Shown one piece after another: positions 15,830 to 23,072 of a stretch of 23,682 bases of DNA. The stretch spans positions 1-23,682 of the forward strand of contig CATYJC010000012.1 of NCBI GenBank assembly GCA_958407555.1, given 5' to 3'. The notes under the pieces were generated by a model. The model was not told the DNA's origin. It searched no databases and saw only the letters and a program-made list of their open reading frames with translations. Position 1 is the first letter of the stretch. Each line of letters begins with the position of its first letter. The position numbers and the translations under genes are program-made. The DNA comes from an uncultured Collinsella sp. Lineage in GTDB: Bacteria > Actinomycetota > Coriobacteriia > Coriobacteriales > Coriobacteriaceae.

Positions 15830-16630
15830 ATGGCAGCACGTGCGGACAACGTTTCCCGTGTCGACCATGATGGAGTTACGTTGGTAGAGGGCTCGACGCA
15901 CGATGTTCGTTTTGCCTTTACCGAGCGCACCGGTGGTGTTTCCGAAGATGCGTACTCCTCACTCAATCTGGGCTCGCATGTTGGCGATGATCCCTTTGCC
16001 GTTCAAGAAAATCGTCGCCGCACGCTCGAGGCCATAGGGGCTGCCGAGTGCGAACACAACTTGCTTGTTCCCAACCAAGTACACGGTGACCATGTCGTGA
16101 CGGTGATCTCGAACGGTGCCGATGATCTCGAGAACATTCGCGAGCAGATTGCCGAGGGCTGTGATGCCATCGTCTGCACGGTCCGTGAGGTACCCGTGAT
16201 GCTCTGCTTTGCCGATTGCGTTCCCGTGGTGCTGGTGGCTCCCGGCGGCTTTGCGGTGGTGCACTCTGGCTGGAAGGGTACGATTGCGCGCATTTCCGCC
16301 AAGGCGTGCCAAGCGCTCTGCGAGGCGGTTGGCTGCAAGCCGGACGACATCTCTGCCTATATTGGGCCCCATATCCTGGGCGACGAGTACGAGGTGTCCC
16401 AAGAACTTATGGACCGCTTTGCCGCCGAGTTCGCGTGCATCGATGCTACCGCTTCCCGTATGCTCGATCTTTCTGCCGCCATTCGCGAGGCGCTTATGGA
16501 CGCCGGCGTCGATGTAAGCAGCATTGTGGACACCAAGCTTTCCACCGTTCGTCAGAACGACCGCTTTTATTCCTACCGCAACGAGGGCGGCACCTGTGGG
16601 CGCCATGCTGCCATCGGCGTGATGCTATGA
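15830..16630 (+). CDS. pgeF: Peptidoglycan editing factor PgeF / YlmD (multicopper-oxidase-like purine nucleoside phosphorylase)
   Basis: Members of this YfiH/YlmD (DUF152) family cleave purine nucleosides with phosphate, and in E. coli PgeF keeps L-Ser out of the wall precursor in place of L-Ala. The 266-residue protein has the family metal site: H85 in NQVHGD, C130 in CFADC and H145 in VVHSGWKGT. FAFTERTGGVS and SSLNLGSHVGDD lie near the N-terminus. ATG 15830 has a near-perfect TAGGAGG at 15816-15822 (7-nt spacing); reading could extend to 15725 but that lacks a ribosome site. In many Gram-positives this gene follows ftsZ and precedes ylmE. Here its stop overlaps pstS by four bases. Confidence 0.93.
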   Translation: MAARADNVSRVDHDGVTLVEGSTHDVRFAFTERTGGVSEDAYSSLNLGSHVGDDPFAVQENRRRTLEAIGAAECEHNLLVPNQVHGDHVVTVISNGADDLENIREQIAEGCDAIVCTVREVPVMLCFADCVPVVLVAPGGFAVVHSGWKGTIARISAKACQALCEAVGCKPDDISAYIGPHILGDEYEVSQELMDRFAAEFACIDATASRMLDLSAAIREALMDAGVDVSSIVDTKLSTVRQNDRFYSYRNEGGTCGRHAAIGVML

Positions 16631-17463
16631 GAAAGATCGCATCGGTCCTGAGCGCGGCAGTGCTCACGCTCACGCTGTGTGCCTGCTCCTCGGGATCTTC
16701 TACGTCTTCTATCACCGTGGCCGGCTCGACCACGTGCCTTCCCATTGCCGAGATCGCGGCCGAGGGCTTTAAGGAGGAGACCGGCATCGACGTGCTCGTC
16801 TCCGGCCTTGGCTCCTCTGCGGGTATCGAGGCCGTCAGCAACGGTACGGCTGATATCGCCAGCTCCTCTCGTGGCCTCAACGCCGATGAGCAAGACCTGG
16901 GCCTGACGCCTATCGTTATCGCGCACGACGGCATCGCAGTCATCGTGAACGACGACAACCCGGTCGACAATCTCTCGACCGAGCAGCTCCGCGATATTTA
17001 CGCCGGTAAGATCACCAACTGGAAGGAAGTCGGCGGAGAGGACCTGAAGATTCAGGTTATCAACCGCGACGAGGCGTCCGGTACGCGCGAGGCGTTCCGT
17101 ACCATCGTGATGGACGGCACGCCGTTCGATCGTCGCTCGGCTGTTCTTTCGGGCACGGGCCAGGTGCGCGATGTCGTTTCCCGCTCGCGTGGCGCCATTG
17201 GCTACATCTCGCTGGGTTTTGTCGAGAGCCTCAATGCCAAGACCTCGGTTAAGGCCGTTTCGGTCAACCATGTCGAGGCATCCGAGAAGACGGTCGCAAG
17301 TGGCGGCTATCCCATCTCGCGCGACCTTTACTTCTTTGTGAAGGGTACGCCTTCGCAGCAGGCGCAGGGCTACATTGACTATGTGACGTCGGAGAAGATG
17401 GACAAGCAGATTCGCGAGGCGGGCTTTATTCCCGTCACCAACGACGGAAAGGGGAGTGAGTAG
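16627..17463 (+). CDS. pstS: Phosphate ABC transporter substrate-binding lipoprotein PstS
   Basis: PstS captures phosphate outside the membrane for the PstCAB importer. The 278-residue protein starts with a lipoprotein signal peptide (MRKIASVLS then a hydrophobic run) ending in LCAC, with C20 the likely lipidated residue. The mature part shows the phosphate-binding fold: ITVAGSTTCLPIAE, GLGSSAGIEAV, DIASSSRGL, NRDEASGTREAF with the Ser-Gly-Thr-Arg phosphate contact, and SRGAIGYISLGFV. At 278 residues it is a short PstS, as in many Gram-positives. The ATG overlaps the pgeF stop (ATGA), with no clear ribosome site of its own, so translation probably depends on pgeF. Confidence 0.95.
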   Translation: MRKIASVLSAAVLTLTLCACSSGSSTSSITVAGSTTCLPIAEIAAEGFKEETGIDVLVSGLGSSAGIEAVSNGTADIASSSRGLNADEQDLGLTPIVIAHDGIAVIVNDDNPVDNLSTEQLRDIYAGKITNWKEVGGEDLKIQVINRDEASGTREAFRTIVMDGTPFDRRSAVLSGTGQVRDVVSRSRGAIGYISLGFVESLNAKTSVKAVSVNHVEASEKTVASGGYPISRDLYFFVKGTPSQQAQGYIDYVTSEKMDKQIREAGFIPVTNDGKGSE

Positions 17464-17464
17464 C

Positions 17465-18388
17465 GTGGAAGCACAGGAAACCCCCCAGATTGAGCAGGAG
17501 GCTCAGGCGTCCAAAAAGCGTGAGTTGGCGTTAGTGTCGCGCAGCACCTATCTCAAGGAGAAGGCGTTGCAGTGGATCTTCTTCGCCTGCGCGTTCTTGG
17601 CGGTCGTCACCGTCATCCTGATTTTTGTCTTTACCACGTACTCGGCGCTGCCGGTCTTTACCGACATCGGTCTGGCGGGCTTCTTTAGCTTTACGTGGGC
17701 GCCCTCTGAGGGTCACTACGGCATTATGTCGCTGCTGGCGGGCTCTGGTCTGGTGACGGTCGGTGCGCTCGCCATGGGCGTGCCCCTGGGTGTGGGTACG
17801 GCCGTGTATCTGGTCGAGATTGCCAGCAAGCGCGTGCGCAGGCTCATCAGTCCCGCCGTCGACCTGCTGGCGGGCATCCCCTCCATCATCTACGGTTTCT
17901 TTGGCATGGTCATCATCCGTCCGTTTATCGCGCAGCTGACCGGCGGTCTTGGCTTTGGCGCGCTGACGGCGTGGTTCGTACTCGCCATCATGATCGTTCC
18001 CACCATCACGACGCTTACCATCGATGCCCTCAATTCCATTCCTATGGGCATTCGCGAGGCGTCCTATGCCATGGGTGCCACCAAGTGGCAGACCATCTAC
18101 AAGGTCGTGCTGCCCGCAGCCAAGCTGGGCATTGTCGATGCAATTGTCTTGGGTATGGGGCGTGCCATCGGTGAGACCATGGCCGTGCTGATGGTCGTGG
18201 GCAACGCCCCGGTCATTCCGGATAGCATCTCGAGCCCCATCTCGACGCTCACGAGCCAGATCGCGCTCGACATGAGTTATTCCTCGGGCCTGCACCGCTC
18301 GGCTCTGTTCGGCATGGGCGTTGTCCTGTTTATCATCTCCGCTGCACTGGTGGGTATCGTCCGCCTGATTTCCAAGAAGAGGGGGTAG
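17465..18388 (+). CDS. pstC: Phosphate ABC transporter permease PstC
   Basis: PstC is one of the two membrane permeases of the high-affinity phosphate importer. The product, about 307 residues, has a cytoplasmic lead of about 35 residues and six hydrophobic helices. LLAGIPSIIYGFFGM and the ABC coupling (EAA) loop REASYAMGATKWQTIYKVVLPAAK, then GMGRAIGETMAVLMVVGNAP, are typical of PstC. GTG 17465 is preferred because AAGGGGAG (17449-17456) lies eight bases before it; GTG 17456 in the same frame overlaps pstS but is too close to that site. It follows pstS directly and lies three bases from pstA, fitting one operon. Confidence 0.95.
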   Translation: MEAQETPQIEQEAQASKKRELALVSRSTYLKEKALQWIFFACAFLAVVTVILIFVFTTYSALPVFTDIGLAGFFSFTWAPSEGHYGIMSLLAGSGLVTVGALAMGVPLGVGTAVYLVEIASKRVRRLISPAVDLLAGIPSIIYGFFGMVIIRPFIAQLTGGLGFGALTAWFVLAIMIVPTITTLTIDALNSIPMGIREASYAMGATKWQTIYKVVLPAAKLGIVDAIVLGMGRAIGETMAVLMVVGNAPVIPDSISSPISTLTSQIALDMSYSSGLHRSALFGMGVVLFIISAALVGIVRLISKKRG

Positions 18389-18391
18389 GCT

Positions 18392-19297
18392 ATGTCCGAT
18401 TCCGTTGACACGACGGTCGATACGACCTCGTCGCGCGAGCGCATCAAGCGTGCCCTTTCCCATGGCAAGAAGGGCCGCATCAACAAGGACCTCTCCAACA
18501 AGATCATGCTCGGCGTGTTTCGCGCCGCGGCCTATATCACCACCCTGGTGTTGCTTGCCATCATCGCCTACGTGGTCATCAACGGCCTGCCACATATCTC
18601 GCTCGACTTTATCTTCGGCTGGCCGCAGGGCGTAAACGCCGAGGGTGGCATTTGGCCCACGATCGTCTCGACCGTCTACGTGACGGCGCTCGCCATGCTC
18701 ATCTGCACGCCGGTTGCCGTCTTGGCTGCGGTCTATCTGGCCGAATACGCCAAGCAGGGCAAGGTCGTCGACATCATCCGCTATGCTGCCGATGCCCTGG
18801 CCTCGGTGCCTTCCATCGTTATGGGCCTCTTTGGTTACGCCTTGTTTGTTGAGGCCATGGGCCTGGGTCTTTCGATGGTTTCGGCCGCCCTGGCGCTGGC
18901 GCTTCTGATGCTGCCCATCGTCATGCGCACCACCGAGGAGGCAATCCGCGCCGTTCCGCGCTATATCCGTTGGGGCGCATATGGCCTGGGCGCCACCAAG
19001 TGGCAGGTCGTCTCCAAGATCGTGCTTCCTTCTGCTTTTGGCCGCATTGCCACCGGCATCGTCCTCGCCATCGGTCGCGCCATCGGCGAGACCGCGGTGG
19101 TGCTCTACACCATGGGGCAGGCCATCAATCTGCCGATCTCGCCGCTCGATTCCGGTCGTCCTATGACCGTCCACCTCTATTTGCTTGCCAACGACGGCAT
19201 CAACATGAACGCAGCCTACGGCACCGCGCTTTTGCTGATGGCGATTATTCTGGCCTTCAACCTGTTTGCGCGTTATCTGTCGCGCAAGCGCCGCTAG
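18392..19297 (+). CDS. pstA: Phosphate ABC transporter permease PstA
   Basis: PstA pairs with PstC to form the phosphate channel in the membrane. The 301-residue product has a charged N-tail of about 40 residues (Ser/Thr/Arg-rich), then six hydrophobic segments. The IRAVPRYIRWGAYGLGATKWQ coupling loop and AIGRAIGETAVVLYTMG are shared with PstA/PstC permeases. PLDSGRPMTVHLYLLANDG in the last external loop is typical of PstA. The start ATG 18392 follows pstC by three bases with GAGGGGG close upstream. The permease pair resembles each other in the coupling region, as expected. Confidence 0.95.
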   Translation: MSDSVDTTVDTTSSRERIKRALSHGKKGRINKDLSNKIMLGVFRAAAYITTLVLLAIIAYVVINGLPHISLDFIFGWPQGVNAEGGIWPTIVSTVYVTALAMLICTPVAVLAAVYLAEYAKQGKVVDIIRYAADALASVPSIVMGLFGYALFVEAMGLGLSMVSAALALALLMLPIVMRTTEEAIRAVPRYIRWGAYGLGATKWQVVSKIVLPSAFGRIATGIVLAIGRAIGETAVVLYTMGQAINLPISPLDSGRPMTVHLYLLANDGINMNAAYGTALLLMAIILAFNLFARYLSRKRR

Positions 19298-19309
19298 TTA
19301 AGGAGTCCC

Positions 19310-20113
<804 letters not shown>

Positions 20114-20138
20114 TCGGTGCGACTAGTCCCAAGCCGAT

Positions 20139-20185
20139 CGGACCTGGTCCGGTGTGTATTCACTGTGCGGGCGGCATGACCGCAC
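20139..20185 (+). promoter_or_regulatory. Hairpins between pstB and phoU
   Basis: CGGACC-T-GGTCCG (20139-20151) is a perfect inverted repeat. GTGCGG (20165-20170) and CCGCAC (20180-20185) form a second stem with a 9-nt loop. The first can also pair with an upstream GATCGG (20112-20117) through CCGATC (20134-20139). There is no T-run after either, so they are not classic terminators. They could process or attenuate the pst message before phoU. Confidence 0.35.
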
Positions 20186-20205
20186 CCAACTGATTGGAGT
20201 GAACC

Positions 20206-21063
20206 ATGCGCAAACTGTTTTCCCGTCAGCTCATCGAGGCCCGTCACGAGATGCTGAGCATCTACGAGGCCGTCGATCTTGCCCTTCATGATGCCGTGAA
20301 GGCCTATGTGACCGACGACCGCAAGCTCGCCACCAAGACCAAGAAGCGCACGCTTTCGATTGATGCTCGCTGCGCCAACTTGGAGGCCGTGTGCTACAAC
20401 CTGATCGCCACGCAGTCGCCGGTCGCCTCCGACTTCCGATTGCTGCAGACGATTATCTACGTCGACTTTAACCTGCAGCGCATGACCGATAAGGTTCGCC
20501 AGATCTGCCGCGCCACGCGTCACATGGTCAAGGCCGACATCTCGCTGCCCCAGGAGCTCGTCGGTACGGTTGAGGCCGAGGCCGAAGCTGTTTACCAGGT
20601 GCTGGGTTCGTCGCTTTCTGCGCTCGTCACTAACGACATGTCCATCATCTGCAACCTGGCCGTCGAGGACGAGCCGGTGCATGCGGCGTATGAGAAGTTC
20701 TTCCGCACCTTTAACCGCATGGACACCGGCGATTTTATGGACGATGACAGCAACTATGACGACCTGCGCCGCGCCATCATGGTCTCGCGCTACCTCGATC
20801 GCATCGCTTCGATCTCCATCGATGCCGCCTGCCGTCTGACCTTCCTTTTGACCGGGCAGCGCATGACAGCCGGCGATATCGCCCGCACGGACGAGGATGA
20901 GCTCGAGAGCATGCGCGTGCCTTCGGGCGAGGGCGTCATCATGAGGCCCGCCGTCGATGCACGCTATGTTGCCAAGGTGCCCGTTAACGAGGTGAGCGAG
21001 GGTCTTCGCTACCTGTTGGATCATCTTGAGGACGAGGATGATGCCGAGGACGATGAGGAATAG
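20206..21063 (+). CDS. phoU: Phosphate signalling protein PhoU
   Basis: PhoU links Pst transport to phosphate-responsive two-component control and can restrain transport. The 285-residue protein has two PhoU helical-bundle halves: one around VYNLIATQSPVASDFR-type sequence (CYNLIATQSPVASDFRLLQ at about residues 66-84) with YVDFNLQRMTDKVRQI, and a second around MVSRYLDRIASISIDAACRL. A C-terminal tail of about 65 residues is added, ending in an acidic run (EDEDDAEDDEE). ATG 20206 has GGAGTG just upstream. It lies 92 bp after pstB, so it may have a separate expression level from the transporter genes. Confidence 0.93.
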   Translation: MRKLFSRQLIEARHEMLSIYEAVDLALHDAVKAYVTDDRKLATKTKKRTLSIDARCANLEAVCYNLIATQSPVASDFRLLQTIIYVDFNLQRMTDKVRQICRATRHMVKADISLPQELVGTVEAEAEAVYQVLGSSLSALVTNDMSIICNLAVEDEPVHAAYEKFFRTFNRMDTGDFMDDDSNYDDLRRAIMVSRYLDRIASISIDAACRLTFLLTGQRMTAGDIARTDEDELESMRVPSGEGVIMRPAVDARYVAKVPVNEVSEGLRYLLDHLEDEDDAEDDEE

Positions 21064-21101
21064 GGTAGCCCCGTTCGTTGAGAGATTGTAAATACCTAAG
21101 G

Positions 21102-21133
21102 GAGCGCGGCCTTGCGGATGCGGGGTTGCGCTC
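21102..21133 (+). other. Imperfect hairpin after phoU
   Basis: GAGCGC (21102-21107) pairs with GCGCTC (21128-21133), and the stem can be extended inward with G-U pairs. A weakly T-containing stretch follows (CTTGCGTT). It may be a poor terminator for phoU or part of the yggS leader. The surrounding 21064-21183 holds no gene and no clear promoter. Confidence 0.25.
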
Positions 21134-21183
21134 TTGCGTTAGCATGGGACTACTTGTTGTGCTGTTAGCGGAGGCGATTGGCA

Positions 21184-21921
21184 ATGGATAACTATTTGAA
21201 TGTAATGCGCGCTCGCCGCGAGCAGATACTTGAGCGTTTCTATGCCGCGCTCGATCGCGCCGGGAGGTCCCGCGATGCCGCGCGTCTGATTGCCGTGTCC
21301 AAGACCGTCGGCGTCGATGAGACCATCGTGGCCATCCAGGTGGGATACCGCCATTTTGCCGAGAACCGCCCGCAAGAGCTCGTCCGCAAACTCGCAGGTC
21401 TGGCGGAGCATCCGGAGCTTCCCGAGGTACGCTTTGATATGATCGGCAACCTTCAGACCAACAAGATTAACGCGGTGTTGGGTTCGGCCGAGCTGATTCA
21501 TTCGGTTGGTTCGCTTCATTTGGCGCAGGCGATCTCGAGCCGTGCCGTTCGCAAGATCGAAGCGGGCGAGCTTTCTGCTCCCCAACAGGTGCTAATCGAG
21601 GTTAACGTAAGCGGCGAGGAGTCCAAGGGCGGCTTTTCGCCCGATGAGATTCGTGGCGCTGCCGGCGAGCTTGCGGAACTTGAGGGAATTTGTGTGCAGG
21701 GCCTTATGACCATGGCCCCTCGAGGGAACAAGGATGTGGCACGTCGCACTTTTGCCGGGCTGCGAAAGCTGAGGGATGAGCTGGAGGCGGCGCATCCCGA
21801 TTTGAGCTTGCCCGAGTTCTCTTGCGGCATGAGCGAGGACTTTGAGCCCGCCCTTGAGGAGGGCTCTACGCTCATTCGTCTGGGCAGGGTAGTATTTAGC
21901 CCGGAGTTTGCAGTAAAATAG
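21184..21921 (+). CDS. yggS: YggS/YlmE family pyridoxal phosphate homeostasis protein
   Basis: This family binds pyridoxal phosphate through a lysine and buffers the cofactor; no enzymatic activity is established. The 245-residue TIM-barrel protein has the lysine in LIAVSKTV, FAENRPQEL, IGNLQTNKIN, VLIEVNVSGEESKGGF, VQGLMTMAP and the phosphate site CGMSEDFEPALEEGSTLIRLG. The usual W-H-F before IGxLQ is replaced by R-F-D-M here. ATG 21184 has GCGGAGG at 21168-21174 (9-nt spacing), which excludes TTG 21178. The gene is ylmE of the ylm cluster, followed by sepF. Confidence 0.93.
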   Translation: MDNYLNVMRARREQILERFYAALDRAGRSRDAARLIAVSKTVGVDETIVAIQVGYRHFAENRPQELVRKLAGLAEHPELPEVRFDMIGNLQTNKINAVLGSAELIHSVGSLHLAQAISSRAVRKIEAGELSAPQQVLIEVNVSGEESKGGFSPDEIRGAAGELAELEGICVQGLMTMAPRGNKDVARRTFAGLRKLRDELEAAHPDLSLPEFSCGMSEDFEPALEEGSTLIRLGRVVFSPEFAVK

Positions 21922-21922
21922 G

Positions 21923-21951
21923 GCTCTGAAGTGCGCACTGGTTTACAGAGC
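21923..21951 (+). promoter_or_regulatory. Nested palindrome upstream of sepF
   Basis: GCTCTG (21923-21928) is inverted at 21946-21951 as CAGAGC, and between them AGTGC-GCACT (21930-21939) is a perfect 10-bp palindrome. The element starts just after the yggS stop, 31-59 bp before sepF. A repressor or dimeric regulator site, or an mRNA hairpin, are both possible. A TAAAAT at 21914-21919 is -10-like but lacks a -35 element. Confidence 0.3.
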
Positions 21952-21981
21952 GCCTGCACTAAACCGTGAGAGGACACAACC

Positions 21982-22707
21982 ATGGGCTTCCTTGACGAGA
22001 TTAAAAATAAGATGCACCTTGGCGGCCAGCAGGGTTACGACCAGGGCTATGGCCAGGATGACGACTACGGCTACGATGACGGCTACGATGATGGCTATCA
22101 GAACAACGGCTACAGCGGTACCTCGGGCGAGGGCTTCTATACCCAGGACGAGCCGAGTAACGGCCTGCTGGGCCAGACGCGCCGCGGTGAGGCCGAGTCG
22201 GTCGCCGTGTATACGCGCTCCGGCCAGCTGGTCGGCGATGACTCGCGTCATGCAACGACGTACAATCCGCCGTCGCGTTCTCAGGATAGTGCCGCAGGCG
22301 GCTATCGCCCCGGCGCTTACGACACGCCGTCGAGTTATGCCGAGAGCGCCCGCGCTCGTGCCGCGGCACCTGCGCCCGCTTCTGCGACGAGCGACGCCTC
22401 GGCCTATGCAAACAACATCATTAACGCCACGCCGCAGCTGCCTGCCTATGTCCTGCGCCCTGAGAGCTATGACGATGTCGAGACCGTTGTCCGCCGCGTG
22501 CGCACCAAGCAGCCCGTTGCGCTGATTTTTGTTGGCGTTCGCACCGAGGTCGCCAAGCGTGTCTTGGACTTTAGCTATGGCTTTGCCTGCGGCCTGGGCG
22601 CTACGGTCAAAGAGGTGGGCGATCGCGTGTTTATGGTGCTGCCCGCCGGCTGCGAGGTCAAGGATTCGGACCTCAAGAAGCTGCGCGCCGACGGCTACCT
22701 TAAGTAA
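21982..22707 (+). CDS. sepF: Cell division protein SepF
   Basis: SepF binds the FtsZ C-terminus and tethers the Z-ring to the membrane; it is the FtsZ anchor of organisms without FtsA. The 241-residue protein has the amphipathic N-terminal helix MGFLDEIKNKMHL, a disordered linker rich in Tyr, Gly, Asp and Gln (about 18-44) and Ala/Ser (about 100-145). The SepF core domain lies at about 154-224 (ending LPAGCEV), with YDDVETVVRRVRTKQPVAL and RVLDFSYGFACGL. ATG 21982 has GAGAGG upstream. The linker is unusually repetitive. No ftsA is present in the cluster. Confidence 0.94.
   Translation: MGFLDEIKNKMHLGGQQGYDQGYGQDDDYGYDDGYDDGYQNNGYSGTSGEGFYTQDEPSNGLLGQTRRGEAESVAVYTRSGQLVGDDSRHATTYNPPSRSQDSAAGGYRPGAYDTPSSYAESARARAAAPAPASATSDASAYANNIINATPQLPAYVLRPESYDDVETVVRRVRTKQPVALIFVGVRTEVAKRVLDFSYGFACGLGATVKEVGDRVFMVLPAGCEVKDSDLKKLRADGYLK
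22033..22113 (+). repeat. Tyr-Gly-Asp codon repeat in sepF
   Basis: The DNA encoding SepF residues 18-44 is built from degenerate tandem units of form GGCTAYGAYGAY, giving repeated G-Y-D-D/G-Y-Q motifs. The units near 22070-22100 are the most regular. It is inside the coding frame, so length changes in multiples of three would keep the protein in frame. Confidence 0.6.
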
Positions 22708-22728
22708 ACCCAAGACGAGGAGATTCTC

Positions 22729-23010
22729 ATCAACATCTACACCATTGTCCAGCTGGTCAACACGCTGTTCAACTTCTACTCCACACTTATTGTGGTCTAT
22801 TGCTTTATGACGTGGATTCCCATGAAGCAGGGCGGCCTGCTGCAGGATATCGCCGCGGTGCTCGATAGCGTCTGCGGTCCGTGGCTTAACCTGTTTCGTC
22901 GGTTTATTCCGCCGATGGGCGGCGTTGATTTTTCGCCGGTCGTTGCGATTATTGCGTTGCAGTTGGTGCAGAGGCTGATTCTGCAGCTTCTTATAGGTAT
23001 ACTCGTATAG
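22729..23010 (+). CDS. YggT family membrane protein (YlmG), apparent ATC start
   Basis: YggT/YlmG proteins are small two-helix membrane proteins next to sepF in many bacteria; their molecular function is unsettled. Residues follow the family: a first hydrophobic helix (TIVQLVNTLFNFYSTLIVVYC), the loop LFRRFIPPMGGVDFSPVVAII and a second helix. The family part starts upstream of any ATG, GTG or TTG: the first ATG in frame (22807) would cut into helix one. GAGGAG (22717-22722) lies six bases before ATC 22729, which gives a 93-residue product of normal length. The frame is the same as sepF, with only the sepF TAA and seven sense codons before the ATC. Confidence 0.82.
   Translation: MNIYTIVQLVNTLFNFYSTLIVVYCFMTWIPMKQGGLLQDIAAVLDSVCGPWLNLFRRFIPPMGGVDFSPVVAIIALQLVQRLILQLLIGILV
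22975..23003 (+). promoter_or_regulatory. Possible divIVA promoter within yggT end
   Basis: CTGATT (22975-22980) and TATACT (22998-23003) are separated by 17 bp; the -10 element matches at 5 of 6 positions, the -35 only at 3 of 6. The site lies inside the 3' end of yggT. A second -10-like TATAGT is at 23006-23011. It would supply divIVA with its own transcript. Confidence 0.4.
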
Positions 23011-23072
23011 TACTGGCTCAGTAACTTACGTCGGGCGCCCGGCGCCAAGGCGATGATAAAGGAGAACTTGTT

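Noticed and set aside
16216..16626. Upstream extension of pstS in frame inside pgeF
   Set aside because: The pstS frame stays open upstream, but the lipoprotein signal peptide starts at ATG 16627 and the upstream part overlaps pgeF with Arg/Cys-rich shadow sequence.
17531..19174. Long open frame on the - strand opposite pstC-pstA
   Set aside because: It is a codon-bias shadow: rich in Arg, His, Asp and Gly with no domain, lies fully opposite two clear permease genes, and has no ribosome site. The same holds for the minus-strand frames at 5490-6893, 14417-15637, 10664-11602 and 4017-5111.
22792..23010. YggT starting at GTG 22792
   Set aside because: This start lies inside the first membrane helix and has no ribosome site, so it truncates a family protein that reads through to 22729.
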